From assembly GCF_014645835.1 (NCBI RefSeq), contig NZ_BMMM01000028.1, positions 62,001 to 126,000 of the forward strand: a stretch of DNA of 64,000 nt, in the 5' to 3' direction. Positions within the stretch are counted from its first letter, which is position 1. Each line of letters begins with the position of its first letter. This stretch comes from Streptomyces albiflavescens. Lineage in GTDB: Bacteria; Actinomycetota; Actinomycetes; Streptomycetales; Streptomycetaceae. The translations under genes and the position numbers were made by a program. Below are positions 52,023-60,010 of the stretch, in pieces. A model generated the notes under the pieces. The model did not search any database and was not told where the DNA came from. It was given only the letters and a program-made list of their open reading frames with translations.

Positions 52023-53639
52023 GTGTACGTCCAGGAACTGAAACCTGTCGCCGACTCGCTCGGCCTGTCCGCCCTCGTCGCTGCCCTGCCCCTCGTCATC
52101 GTGCTGGTCCTGCTCGGCGGTGTCCGCATGAAGGCGCACCGGGCCGGGCTCATCGGCCTGCTGGCAGCCGCCCTGGTCGCCTGGCTCGCCTACGGCATGC
52201 CGGTCGGTCAGACGCTCTCCAGCGCCGCCCAGGGCGCCGTCTTCGGCCTCTTCCCCATCCTGTGGATCGTCGTCAACGCGCTGTGGGTGTACCGGATGAC
52301 GGTCCGCACCCGGCACTTCGACATCCTGCGCCGCTCGTTCGGGCGGCTGTCCGACGATCCGCGCATCCAGGCGCTCGTGGTCGCCTTCTGCTTCGGCGCG
52401 CTCCTGGAAGCCCTCGCGGGATTCGGGGCGCCCGTCGCGATCTGCTCCGTGATGCTGGTCGCGCTCGGCTTCGACCCGGTGCGCGCGGCGGTCGTCGCGC
52501 TCGTCGCCAACACCGCGCCGGTCGCCTTCGGCGCGATGGGCACACCGGTCGTCACGCTCGCCCAAGTCACGGGCCTGCCCCTGGATTCCGTCGCCTCCGT
52601 GGTGGGCCGTCAGACCCCGCTGCTGGCTCTCGTCGTGCCCCTCCTGTTGGTCGGCCTGGTCGACGGCCGGCGCGGGCTGCGCGAGACCTGGATGCCCGCG
52701 CTGGCGTGCGGAGTCGCCTTCGCCGCCGCCCAGTTCGCCGCCTCGAACTACGTCTCCGCGCAACTGGCCGACATCGGCGCCTCCTTGGCGGGCGCTGCCG
52801 CTCTGGTCGCCGTACCGCACGCGCGCAGGCCCGCCGCCGAGCCCGTACGGGCCGCGGTCCTGACCGGCGTACGCAGCGAGGACCTGGACCAGGAGGACCC
52901 GCGACCCGAAGTCGTGCGCGCCTACGCCCCGTACGCCCTGATCGTGGTCATCTTCTCGATCGCGCAGATACCGGCGGTGAAGGACTGGCTGGCGAAGGCG
53001 ACGCGCGTCTTCGACTGGCCGTTCCTGAACGTCGCGAACCCGGACGGCGAGCCGGTCGGAGGCAATGTCTTCACGCTGCCCCTGGTGTCGACCGGCGGCA
53101 CCCTCGTGCTCCTCGCCGGGCTGTGCACGGCCGTCGTCCTCGGGGTGCACGCGCGCGTGGCGGTCAAGGAATGGGCGGCGACCGTACACGAGTTGAGGTT
53201 CGCGATCCTCACCGTGACGTCCGTGCTGGCCCTCGCCTATGTCATGAACCTCTCCGGGCAGGCCGCCACGATCGGACACTTCGTGGCGGCGGCCGGCGCG
53301 GGACTCGCCTTCCTGTCACCCGTCCTGGGCTGGTTCGGCGTCGCCGTCTCCGGCTCCGACACCTCGGCGAACGCCCTTTTCGGTGCGCTCCAGGTGAGCG
53401 CGGCCAGGGAGTCGGGACTGTCTCCCGAACTGCTCGCCGCCGCCAACAGTTCGGGCGGTGTGCTCGGCAAGATGATCTCGCCGCAGAACCTGACCATCGC
53501 GTGCGCGGCGGTCGGGCTCGCGGGCCGTGAGGGCGACCTGCTGCGCAAGGTGCTGCCCTGGAGCGCGGGACTGCTGCTGATCATGTGTCTGATCGTGGTG
53601 GGGCAGAGTTCGCCGGTCCTGGAGTGGATGTTGCCCTGA
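52023..53639 (+). CDS. L-lactate permease (LctP family)
   Basis: A 538-residue transporter with about 13 hydrophobic helices that imports lactate (or glycolate) with protons. Family blocks are visible: FGALLEALAGFGAPVAICSVML, then FGAMGTPVVTLAQVTGLPL, LGWFGVAVSGSDTSANALFG and ANSSGGVLGKMISPQNLTIAC. GTG at 52023 has GGGGAGG at ideal distance and gives MYVQELKPVADSLG; the open frame to 51945 is not supported. It has no lactate dehydrogenase neighbour and interrupts the conserved DUF3499-manB order remembered in mycobacteria, so it may be a local insertion. Confidence 0.92.
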   Translation: MYVQELKPVADSLGLSALVAALPLVIVLVLLGGVRMKAHRAGLIGLLAAALVAWLAYGMPVGQTLSSAAQGAVFGLFPILWIVVNALWVYRMTVRTRHFDILRRSFGRLSDDPRIQALVVAFCFGALLEALAGFGAPVAICSVMLVALGFDPVRAAVVALVANTAPVAFGAMGTPVVTLAQVTGLPLDSVASVVGRQTPLLALVVPLLLVGLVDGRRGLRETWMPALACGVAFAAAQFAASNYVSAQLADIGASLAGAAALVAVPHARRPAAEPVRAAVLTGVRSEDLDQEDPRPEVVRAYAPYALIVVIFSIAQIPAVKDWLAKATRVFDWPFLNVANPDGEPVGGNVFTLPLVSTGGTLVLLAGLCTAVVLGVHARVAVKEWAATVHELRFAILTVTSVLALAYVMNLSGQAATIGHFVAAAGAGLAFLSPVLGWFGVAVSGSDTSANALFGALQVSAARESGLSPELLAAANSSGGVLGKMISPQNLTIACAAVGLAGREGDLLRKVLPWSAGLLLIMCLIVVGQSSPVLEWMLP

Positions 53640-53771
53640 CGGACCGGAGCCGTCCGGAAGGCGTCGTTTCCTCCAGGTGACGGATGTGCGTCCGCTCAGC
53701 GGCCCGACAGCGGACTGTCGGTCGGTACGGGTAGTTTGGGGCGACCGAAGTGGACTTCTGGAGGGTTGGCC

Positions 53772-55136
53772 GTGACTGCTGATCTGTCGCAGCTCGTGAA
53801 GGCGTACGACGTACGCGGTGTGGTCCCGGACCAGTGGGACGAGCCGTTGGCCGAGCTGTTCGGGGCGGCCTTCGTCCAGGTGACCGGAGCGGAAGCCATC
53901 GTGATCGGGCACGACATGCGGCCCTCGTCGCCCGGGCTGTCGCAGGCCTTCGCGCGCGGTGCGGCAGCGCGCGGGGTCCACGTGACCGAGATCGGTCTGT
54001 GCTCCACGGACCAGCTCTACTACGCGTCGGGCGAGTTCGACCTGCCGGGCGCCATGTTCACGGCCTCGCACAACCCCGCCCAGTACAACGGCATCAAGAT
54101 GTGCCGGGCGGGTGCGACCCCGGTCGGCCAGGACACCGGCCTCTCGCAGATCCGCGAACTCGTCGAGTCCTGGCTCGACTCGGGCGCCCCCGAGGCCTCG
54201 GGCGAGACGCCGGGAACGATCACGCAGCGTGACACGTTGGAGGATTACGCGGCGTACCTCCGCGGCCTCGTCGACCTGACCTCGATCCGCCCCCTCAAGG
54301 TCGTCGTCGACGCGGGCAACGGAATGGGCGGGCACACGGTCCCCACGGTCTTCGCCGGCCTGCCCCTGGACCTCGTCCCCATGTACTTCGAACTGGACGG
54401 CACGTTCCCCCACCACGAGGCCAACCCGCTCGACCCGGCGAACATCGTGGACCTCCAGCAGCGTGTGCGCGAGGAGGGTGCGGACATCGGCATCGCCTTC
54501 GACGGCGACGCGGACCGCTGCTTCGTCGTGGACGAGCACGGCGACCCGGTCTCGCCGTCCGCGATCACCGCGCTGGTGGCCTCCCGCGAGCTCGCCAAGC
54601 ACGGCGGCGGCACGGTCATCCACAACCTGATCACGTCCTGGTCCGTCCCGGAGGTCGTCCGGGAGCAGGGCGGCACCCCGGTCCGCACCCGTGTGGGCCA
54701 CTCGTTCATCAAGGCCGAGATGGCCCGCACCGGCGCGATCTTCGGCGGCGAGCACTCCGCGCACTACTACTTCCGCGACTTCTGGAACGCGGACACGGGC
54801 ATGCTGGCCGCCCTGCACGTCCTTGCCGCCCTCGGGGGCCAGGACGGCCCGCTCTCCCAGCTCGTCGCCGAGTACGACCGCTACGTGGGCTCCGGCGAGA
54901 TCAACTCCACGGTCGGCGACCAGGCCGCCCGCCTCGCGGCCATCAAGGGCGCGTACGAGGGCCGCGAGGGTGTCAGCATCGACGAGCTCGACGGGCTGAC
55001 GGTCACCGCCGAGGACTCCTGGTTCAACGTCCGCCCGTCCAACACGGAGCCGCTGCTGCGCCTGAACGCGGAGGCCCGCGACGAGGCGACGATGGCGAAG
55101 GTCCGGGACGAGGTGCTGGAGATCATCAGGGGCTGA
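53772..55136 (+). CDS. manB: Phosphomannomutase / phosphoglucomutase
   Basis: A 454-residue alpha-D-phosphohexomutase that interconverts mannose-6-phosphate and mannose-1-phosphate. All four domains are seen: VKAYDVRGVVPDQW, the active-site serine loop MFTASHNPAQYNGIKM, the metal loop FDGDADRCFVVDE, the sugar-specificity GGEHSAHYYFRD and the phosphate loop RPSNTEPLLRLN. GTG at 53772 has GGAGGG seven bases upstream. With manA (isomerase) downstream and the ManC-like enzyme upstream it makes GDP-mannose, the donor for protein and lipid glycosylation in Streptomyces. Confidence 0.95.
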   Translation: MTADLSQLVKAYDVRGVVPDQWDEPLAELFGAAFVQVTGAEAIVIGHDMRPSSPGLSQAFARGAAARGVHVTEIGLCSTDQLYYASGEFDLPGAMFTASHNPAQYNGIKMCRAGATPVGQDTGLSQIRELVESWLDSGAPEASGETPGTITQRDTLEDYAAYLRGLVDLTSIRPLKVVVDAGNGMGGHTVPTVFAGLPLDLVPMYFELDGTFPHHEANPLDPANIVDLQQRVREEGADIGIAFDGDADRCFVVDEHGDPVSPSAITALVASRELAKHGGGTVIHNLITSWSVPEVVREQGGTPVRTRVGHSFIKAEMARTGAIFGGEHSAHYYFRDFWNADTGMLAALHVLAALGGQDGPLSQLVAEYDRYVGSGEINSTVGDQAARLAAIKGAYEGREGVSIDELDGLTVTAEDSWFNVRPSNTEPLLRLNAEARDEATMAKVRDEVLEIIRG

Positions 55137-55180
55137 GGGGTCGCAGCCGTCCAAGCTGTGGGGATGCGTGCCGCCCGGGG

Positions 55181-55224
55181 CGGCGCCGCTCCCGAAAAGA
55201 GGCGGCGGCGCTCCCGAAAGGAGC
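55181..55224 (+). repeat. Two imperfect 22-bp direct repeats
   Basis: Units with the common core CTCCCGAAA (55189 and 55211) lie 22 bp apart in the gap after manB. The gap also has a GCCGCC-CGGGGCGGC hairpin at about 55169-55184 that may serve as terminator. Confidence 0.6.
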
Positions 55225-55377
55225 GGCACCCGGCGAGGCGCCGGTTCGCCGTCCCACCCCTACGCCGCCCCCACTCGGGGTACCTGCGAGCGCCGGTGAC
55301 GGCACTCCGCACGAGCCAGCGCCGCGCCCCGGCGGTACTCTGACCAGGCCGCATCCGCCCGTTCGAAAGGACATCCC

Positions 55378-55548
55378 ATGCCGCTCGAAGCCGGCCTTCT
55401 GGAGATCCTCGCCTGCCCGGCCTGCCACGCCCCGCTCAAGGAGCAGGAGAGCGAGCTGATCTGCACGGGAGGGGACTGCGGCCTTGCCTACCCCGTCCGG
55501 GACGGCATCCCCGTACTGCTTGTCGACGAGGCCCGCCGCCCCGCGTAA
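55378..55548 (+). CDS. Trm112-like small zinc-ribbon protein
   Basis: A 56-residue protein of the Trm112/UPF0434 family. Four cysteines make the ribbon (CPACH, then CTGGDC), followed by the typical [13 protein letters not shown] end. Such proteins act as partners that stabilise methyltransferases or glycosyltransferases. It lies between manB and the SIS gene, as in mycobacteria from memory. The ATG follows AAAGGACATCCC, a good ribosome site. Its partner is unknown. Confidence 0.88.
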   Translation: MPLEAGLLEILACPACHAPLKEQESELICTGGDCGLAYPVRDGIPVLLVDEARRPA

Positions 55549-55642
55549 GCGACACAAGGCGGCGCGCCAACGCGACGCATCGACGCGGCGCACAGCGCGA
55601 CGCACCATGGCGACACACCGGCGATCGGAGGCTGCCGACCCC

Positions 55643-56770
55643 ATGCTCGACGAATCGCTGCTCGACGACCCCGAAGCGCTCGCCAGAGCCGACCGACGGG
55701 CGCTGCTCCGCGGCGCCGCCGAAGCCGGCGCCCGCGTGCGTACCGCAGTCCGGCACGCCACTGAGGCCGGAATCCCGGACCTGAAGCCGGACGGCCGCCC
55801 GCGCGCCGTCCTGATGGCGGGCCCCGGCACGGCCGCCACTGGCGTGGCCGAACTGCTCGCCGCCCTCGCCGGAGCGAGCTGCCCCCTGACCCGGCTCACG
55901 CCCACCGGTGTCGCCCCCGCCGCGGGCGCCCTACGCTGGGAGCTGCCCGGCTGGGCGGGCCCGCTCGACCTCCTCCTGGTCGCCACACCGGACGGCACCG
56001 AACCAGGACTCGAACTCCTGATCGAGCAGGCCTACCGGCGCGGCTGCACCATCGCCGCCGTGGCCCCGGCCGGCTCCCCGCTCACCGAGTCGGTGGACGG
56101 CGCGCACGGCCTCTTCGTACCGATGGCGACAGCCCCGTACGAGCAGGACGAACCCCTGACCGCATCCGCGCCCGGCGTCCTGTGGGCCCTGCTTACCCCG
56201 CTGCTCTCGCTCCTCGACCGCACCGGCCTCGTCTCGGCCCCGCCCGAGGTCCTGCAGAAGGTCGCCGACCGGCTCGACCACATCGCCGAGCGTTGCGGTC
56301 CCGCCATCGCGGCCTACAGCAACCCGGCCAAGTCGCTCGCCGCCGAGCTGGCCGAGGCCCTCCCGGTGATCTGGACGGAAGGCACCTCCGCGGGCCCCGC
56401 GGGCCGCCGTTTCACCGCCGCGCTCGCCGAGCTCGCCGGCCGCCCCGCGCTCACCGCCGAACTCCCGGAGGCGCTCGCCTCCCACAGCGTGCTGCTCGCC
56501 GGTGCACTCGCCGCCGGCGCCGACCCCGACGACTTCTTCCGCGACCGTGTGGAGGAGGCGCAGGCCCTGCACGCGCGCGTGGTCCTGCTCCGCGACCGCC
56601 CGATCGGCGGAATCAGCGCGGCGCCCGCCGCCCGCGAACTCGCGCTCAGCCACGACACCTCGATCAGCGAGCTCGAACCGGAGGAGGGCGGCGAGCTGGA
56701 GACCCTGGCCGAGCTGATCGCCATCACCGATTTCACCGCCGTTTACCTGGCGCTCGCTTCGGGGGCCTGA
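55643..56770 (+). CDS. SIS-domain, mannose-6-phosphate isomerase-like protein
   Basis: A 375-residue protein with a sugar-isomerase (SIS) fold. Residues 50-170 are the first SIS half (AVLMAGPGTAATGVAELLAALAG, LLLVATPDGTEPG), and a second, weaker half runs to the C-terminus (SNPAKSLAAELAEALPVIW). It resembles the bifunctional phosphoglucose/phosphomannose isomerase family but is more divergent. It sits between the Trm112-like gene and manA in the mannose block, so a regulatory or accessory role in hexose-phosphate metabolism is likely. ATG 55643 with GGAGG upstream is chosen; ATG 55607 is the next alternative. Confidence 0.82.
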   Translation: MLDESLLDDPEALARADRRALLRGAAEAGARVRTAVRHATEAGIPDLKPDGRPRAVLMAGPGTAATGVAELLAALAGASCPLTRLTPTGVAPAAGALRWELPGWAGPLDLLLVATPDGTEPGLELLIEQAYRRGCTIAAVAPAGSPLTESVDGAHGLFVPMATAPYEQDEPLTASAPGVLWALLTPLLSLLDRTGLVSAPPEVLQKVADRLDHIAERCGPAIAAYSNPAKSLAAELAEALPVIWTEGTSAGPAGRRFTAALAELAGRPALTAELPEALASHSVLLAGALAAGADPDDFFRDRVEEAQALHARVVLLRDRPIGGISAAPAARELALSHDTSISELEPEEGGELETLAELIAITDFTAVYLALASGA

Positions 56771-56895
56771 TCTTGACTCCGACACCCTGACCTTCGTACG
56801 CGGAGAGCACGCGGAGAAGCGCCACCGTGACCTTGGTGCACGGTGGCCGGACCCGCGTCGCCCGCGTCGTACCCAGAAGGAACCGCAGAGACCGT

Positions 56896-58047
56896 ATGGA
56901 CCGCCTCGACAACACCATCCGCCCCTATGCCTGGGGTTCGACGACCGCCATCCCGCAGCTGCTCGGCGTGGAGCCGAGCGGTGAGCCGCAGGCGGAGATG
57001 TGGATGGGCGCCCACCCGGGCGCACCCTCGCTCACTGAGCGCGGTCCGCTCAACGAGGTCATCGACGAGGACCCCGAGCAGGAACTCGGCCGCGCGGCCG
57101 TCGCCAAGTTCGGCCCTCGCCTGCCGTTCCTCCTGAAGATCCTCGCCGCCGGCGCCCCCCTCTCCCTCCAGGTGCACCCCGACCTGGAGCAGGCCAAGGA
57201 GGGTTACGAGGACGAGGAGCGCCGTGGCGTCCCGATCGACGTCCCGCACCGCAACTACAAGGACGCCAACCACAAGCCCGAACTGATCTGTGCCCTCACG
57301 GAGTTCGACGGCCTGTGCGGCTTCCGCGCCCCCGACGAGGCAGCCGAGCTCCTCGCGGGACTCGACGTCGACTCCCTGAAGCCGTATGTCGACCTGCTGC
57401 ACGCGCACCCGGAGGACGCGGCACTGCGCGAGGTCCTGACGGCGGTGCTGAGCGCGGACCCCGAGGAGATGACTCGCACGGTCACCGAGGCCGCGGCGGC
57501 CTGCGCCCGGCTCGGCGGCGCGTACGCCCCGTACGCGGACATCGCCCACCACTACCCGGGCGACCCCGGCGTCATCGCCGCCATGCTGCTCAACTACGTC
57601 CAACTGCAGCCCGGCGAGGCCCTGTTCCTCGGCGCGGGCGTTCCGCACGCGTACTTGAACGGCCTGGGCGTCGAGATCATGGCCAACAGCGACAACGTCC
57701 TGCGCTGCGGCCTGACCCCCAAGCACGTCGACGTTCCCGAACTCCTGCGCATCGTCCGCTTCGAGGCGAGCGACCCCGGCGTACTGCGCCCGGAGGCCTC
57801 CCCGGACGGCGAGGAGGTCTACGAGACCCCCATCGACGAGTTCCGCCTCTCCCGCCACGTCCTGGCGGAGGGCGCCGCTCCGCAGGACCTCACCCGTGAG
57901 ACCCCGCAGATCCTGCTCTGCACGGCAGGTTCGGTGCGCGCGGACGGCATCACGCTGGCCCCCGGCCAGTCTGTCTTCGTACCGGCCGGCGAAAAGGCCG
58001 AAGCGTCCGGGAATGGCACGATCTTCCGCGCGACAGTGGTGGCCTGA
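56896..58047 (+). CDS. manA: Mannose-6-phosphate isomerase, class I
   Basis: A 383-residue zinc enzyme that interconverts fructose-6-phosphate and mannose-6-phosphate. The type I signature is present: WMGAHPGAPS, then LSLQVHPDLEQAKEGY with the zinc-binding Gln and His, HKPELICAL with the ligand Glu, and YLNGLGVEIMANSDNVLRCGLTPKHVDV near the end of the cupin. ATG at 56896 gives MDRLDNTIRPYAWGS, a standard N-terminus. It follows the SIS gene by 125 bp and is the first step toward GDP-mannose through manB and the ManC-like enzyme. Confidence 0.95.
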   Translation: MDRLDNTIRPYAWGSTTAIPQLLGVEPSGEPQAEMWMGAHPGAPSLTERGPLNEVIDEDPEQELGRAAVAKFGPRLPFLLKILAAGAPLSLQVHPDLEQAKEGYEDEERRGVPIDVPHRNYKDANHKPELICALTEFDGLCGFRAPDEAAELLAGLDVDSLKPYVDLLHAHPEDAALREVLTAVLSADPEEMTRTVTEAAAACARLGGAYAPYADIAHHYPGDPGVIAAMLLNYVQLQPGEALFLGAGVPHAYLNGLGVEIMANSDNVLRCGLTPKHVDVPELLRIVRFEASDPGVLRPEASPDGEEVYETPIDEFRLSRHVLAEGAAPQDLTRETPQILLCTAGSVRADGITLAPGQSVFVPAGEKAEASGNGTIFRATVVA

Positions 58048-58163
58048 TGGGGTAACTGTGGTGGCCTGAGGCGCTGCTGTCGGACGGGGCTGCAAGAATG
58101 GCCCGTCGCAAAGGGCTGGCAAAGGCCCGGCGACGGACAGAGGCGAAGGGACACCCCGGAGAC

Positions 58164-59135
58164 ATGAGCGCGTCAGGCGGCACCAAGGCGATCGTGGCGG
58201 CACTCGGCGCCAACCTCGCGATCGCGGCATCGAAGTTCGTCGCGTTCGCCTTCAGCGGCTCGTCCTCGATGCTCGCCGAGGGCGTCCACTCCCTCGCCGA
58301 CTCCGGCAACCAGGCCCTGCTCCTGATCGGCGGCAAGAAGGCCCAGCGCGAGGCGACCCCGCAGCACCCCTTCGGCTATGGCCGCGAGCGCTACATCTAC
58401 GCCTTCCTCGTCTCGATCGTCCTCTTCTCGGTCGGCGGCATGTTCGCCGTCTACGAGGGCTACGAGAAGATCAAGCACCCGCACGAGATCGAGCACTGGT
58501 ACTGGCCGGTGGGCGTCCTGGTGTTCGCGATCATCGCCGAGGGCTTCTCCTTCCGCACGGCCATAAAGGAGTCCAACGAGCTGCGCGGCACGCACTCCTG
58601 GTCGCAGTTCATCCGCCGCGCCAAGGCCCCCGAACTGCCGGTCGTCCTCCTGGAGGACTTCGGCGCGCTCATCGGTCTGATCCTCGCGCTCGGCGGCGTG
58701 GGCCTCGCCCTGCTCACCGACGACGGCATCTGGGACGGCATCGGCACGCTCTGCATCGGCGTCCTGCTCATCCTGATCGCGCTGGTCCTCGCCGCGGAGA
58801 CCAAGTCCCTCCTCCTCGGCGAGGCCGCGGGCGCCGACGAGGTCAAGAAGATCGAGGACGCCATCGTCGACGGCGACACCGTCACCGGCATCATCCACAT
58901 GCGCACCCTCCACCTCGGCCCGGAGGAGCTCCTGATCGCCGCGAAGATCGCCGTCCAGCACGACGACACGGCCGCCGAGGTCGCCTCCGCGATCAACGCC
59001 GCCGAGTCCCGCATCCGCACCGCCGTCCCGATCGCCCGCGTGATCTACCTGGAGCCGGACATCTACAGCGAGGCGGAGGCGGCCAAGGGCCCGGACCCCC
59101 AGGCGACGCCCGGGGGACCGGCGCAGTCGCACTGA
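58164..59135 (+). CDS. Cation diffusion facilitator family transporter
   Basis: A 323-residue metal-proton antiporter. The first membrane segments carry SSSMLAEGVHSLADSGNQALLLIG with the HxxxD metal site; another pair of helices contains LEDFGALIGLILALGGVGLAL, and a cytoplasmic C-terminal domain (VKKIEDAIVDGDTVTGIIHMRTLHLGPEELLIAAKI) follows. It should export zinc, iron, manganese or a similar ion; the HxxxD in the first site with ExxxD in the second departs from the zinc-type HD/HD arrangement. ATG 58164 is the start after CCGGAG. Confidence 0.9.
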   Translation: MSASGGTKAIVAALGANLAIAASKFVAFAFSGSSSMLAEGVHSLADSGNQALLLIGGKKAQREATPQHPFGYGRERYIYAFLVSIVLFSVGGMFAVYEGYEKIKHPHEIEHWYWPVGVLVFAIIAEGFSFRTAIKESNELRGTHSWSQFIRRAKAPELPVVLLEDFGALIGLILALGGVGLALLTDDGIWDGIGTLCIGVLLILIALVLAAETKSLLLGEAAGADEVKKIEDAIVDGDTVTGIIHMRTLHLGPEELLIAAKIAVQHDDTAAEVASAINAAESRIRTAVPIARVIYLEPDIYSEAEAAKGPDPQATPGGPAQSH

Positions 59136-59149
59136 TTTCTTCCTGTACG

Positions 59150-59189
59150 TGAGGGGGCCCGCCCGGAGTCGTCCAGGCGGGCCCCCTCA
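59150..59189. terminator. Bidirectional terminator
   Basis: A 14-bp perfect stem (59150-59163 with 59176-59189) lies between the convergent CDF transporter and signal peptidase genes. Confidence 0.85.
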
Positions 59190-59197
59190 TACGTCCG

Positions 59198-59243
59198 TCA
59201 GACCTGCACGGCCACGTCCATCAGACCTGCACGGCCCACGGCG
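59198..59243 (-). repeat. Tandem duplication across the signal peptidase stop codon
   Basis: TCAGACCTGCACGGCC occurs exactly at 59198 and again at 59221, 23 bp apart. The second copy encodes the end of the signal peptidase including its stop codon; the first lies just downstream of the gene. Confidence 0.85.
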
Positions 59244-59895
59244 GCATCGGCGGCACCGCCCGACTCCGCCGACGTACGACGAAGGCGGCGATCCCGAAGC
59301 CGAGCCCGGCAAGAGCGACGGGCACCCCGAGCAGCATGATCACCACGAGTGCGGCGGGCACCGCGCGCTCGTCGGTCACCCGTCCCTGCACCGCCCCGAC
59401 GGGCACCGTCCCGCCGTGGTCACTGCTGAAGGCACGGGAGTCCCTGGAATTCAGGCGGTGATCGCCGAGCAGGAACAGCCGCCCCTCGGGCACCTTCACG
59501 TCGTACGGCCGGTGCATTCCGTCCGCGATGCCTTCCTGCACGTACGACTCGTCGAGCGGCTTCCCGTTGACGGTGATCCGCTCGTCCGCGCCCGTGCCCT
59601 CGCAGCACACCACGCGGTCGCCGCCGACCCCGACGACGCGCTGGATGACACTCAGGCCCGGTCCGTACCGCTCCGGCGAGGAGTACAGCACCACGTCACC
59701 GCGCCGTACCTCGGCCCCGTCGACGCGCTCGAAGACCAGCCGCTCACCGACGGTGTACGTGGGCGTCATGCTCTCGCTGCGCACGATGGCCGTCGTATAC
59801 GCACCCCGCGCATACATGAAGGACCCGATCAGCATCACCAGCCCCAGTGGCCCCAACACCCACGCCGTGACTGCCAGCCCTCGCCCCTTGCGCAT
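59221..59895 (-). CDS. Signal peptidase I-like protein, catalytic Lys replaced
   Basis: A 224-residue S26-family protein. One N-terminal helix (LAVTAWVLGPLGLVMLIGSF), the nucleophile Ser in IVRSESMTPTY, box C (RRGDVVLYSSPERYGPG) and box E (FLLGDHRLNSRDSRAF) are present, and a C-terminal helix precedes a basic tail. In box D the usual Lys-Arg is Gln-Arg (VIQRVVGVGGDRV), so the standard Ser/Lys pair is broken. A paired cysteine (VVCCEG) lies between. Either this subfamily uses another base or the protein is inactive. ATG 59895 has GAGGGG upstream. Confidence 0.85.
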   Translation of the reverse strand: MRKGRGLAVTAWVLGPLGLVMLIGSFMYARGAYTTAIVRSESMTPTYTVGERLVFERVDGAEVRRGDVVLYSSPERYGPGLSVIQRVVGVGGDRVVCCEGTGADERITVNGKPLDESYVQEGIADGMHRPYDVKVPEGRLFLLGDHRLNSRDSRAFSSDHGGTVPVGAVQGRVTDERAVPAALVVIMLLGVPVALAGLGFGIAAFVVRRRSRAVPPMPPWAVQV

Positions 59896-59962
59896 CCCCA
59901 TCCCCTCACCGCACGGCACTCCCGCGCGCGCTGAGGCTAGCGGTTCGCTGTGAACGCACGAC

Positions 59963-59997
59963 GGCGGGCCCCGAGCCTTCCGGCTCCGGGACCCGCC
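59963..59997 (-). terminator. Terminator after the PTS permease gene
   Basis: An imperfect stem of about 15 bp (GGCGGGCCCC-GAGCC with its complement, one bulge) lies 14 bp past the permease stop on the minus strand. Confidence 0.6.
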
Positions 59998-60010
59998 ATG
60001 GTCCGTACGG

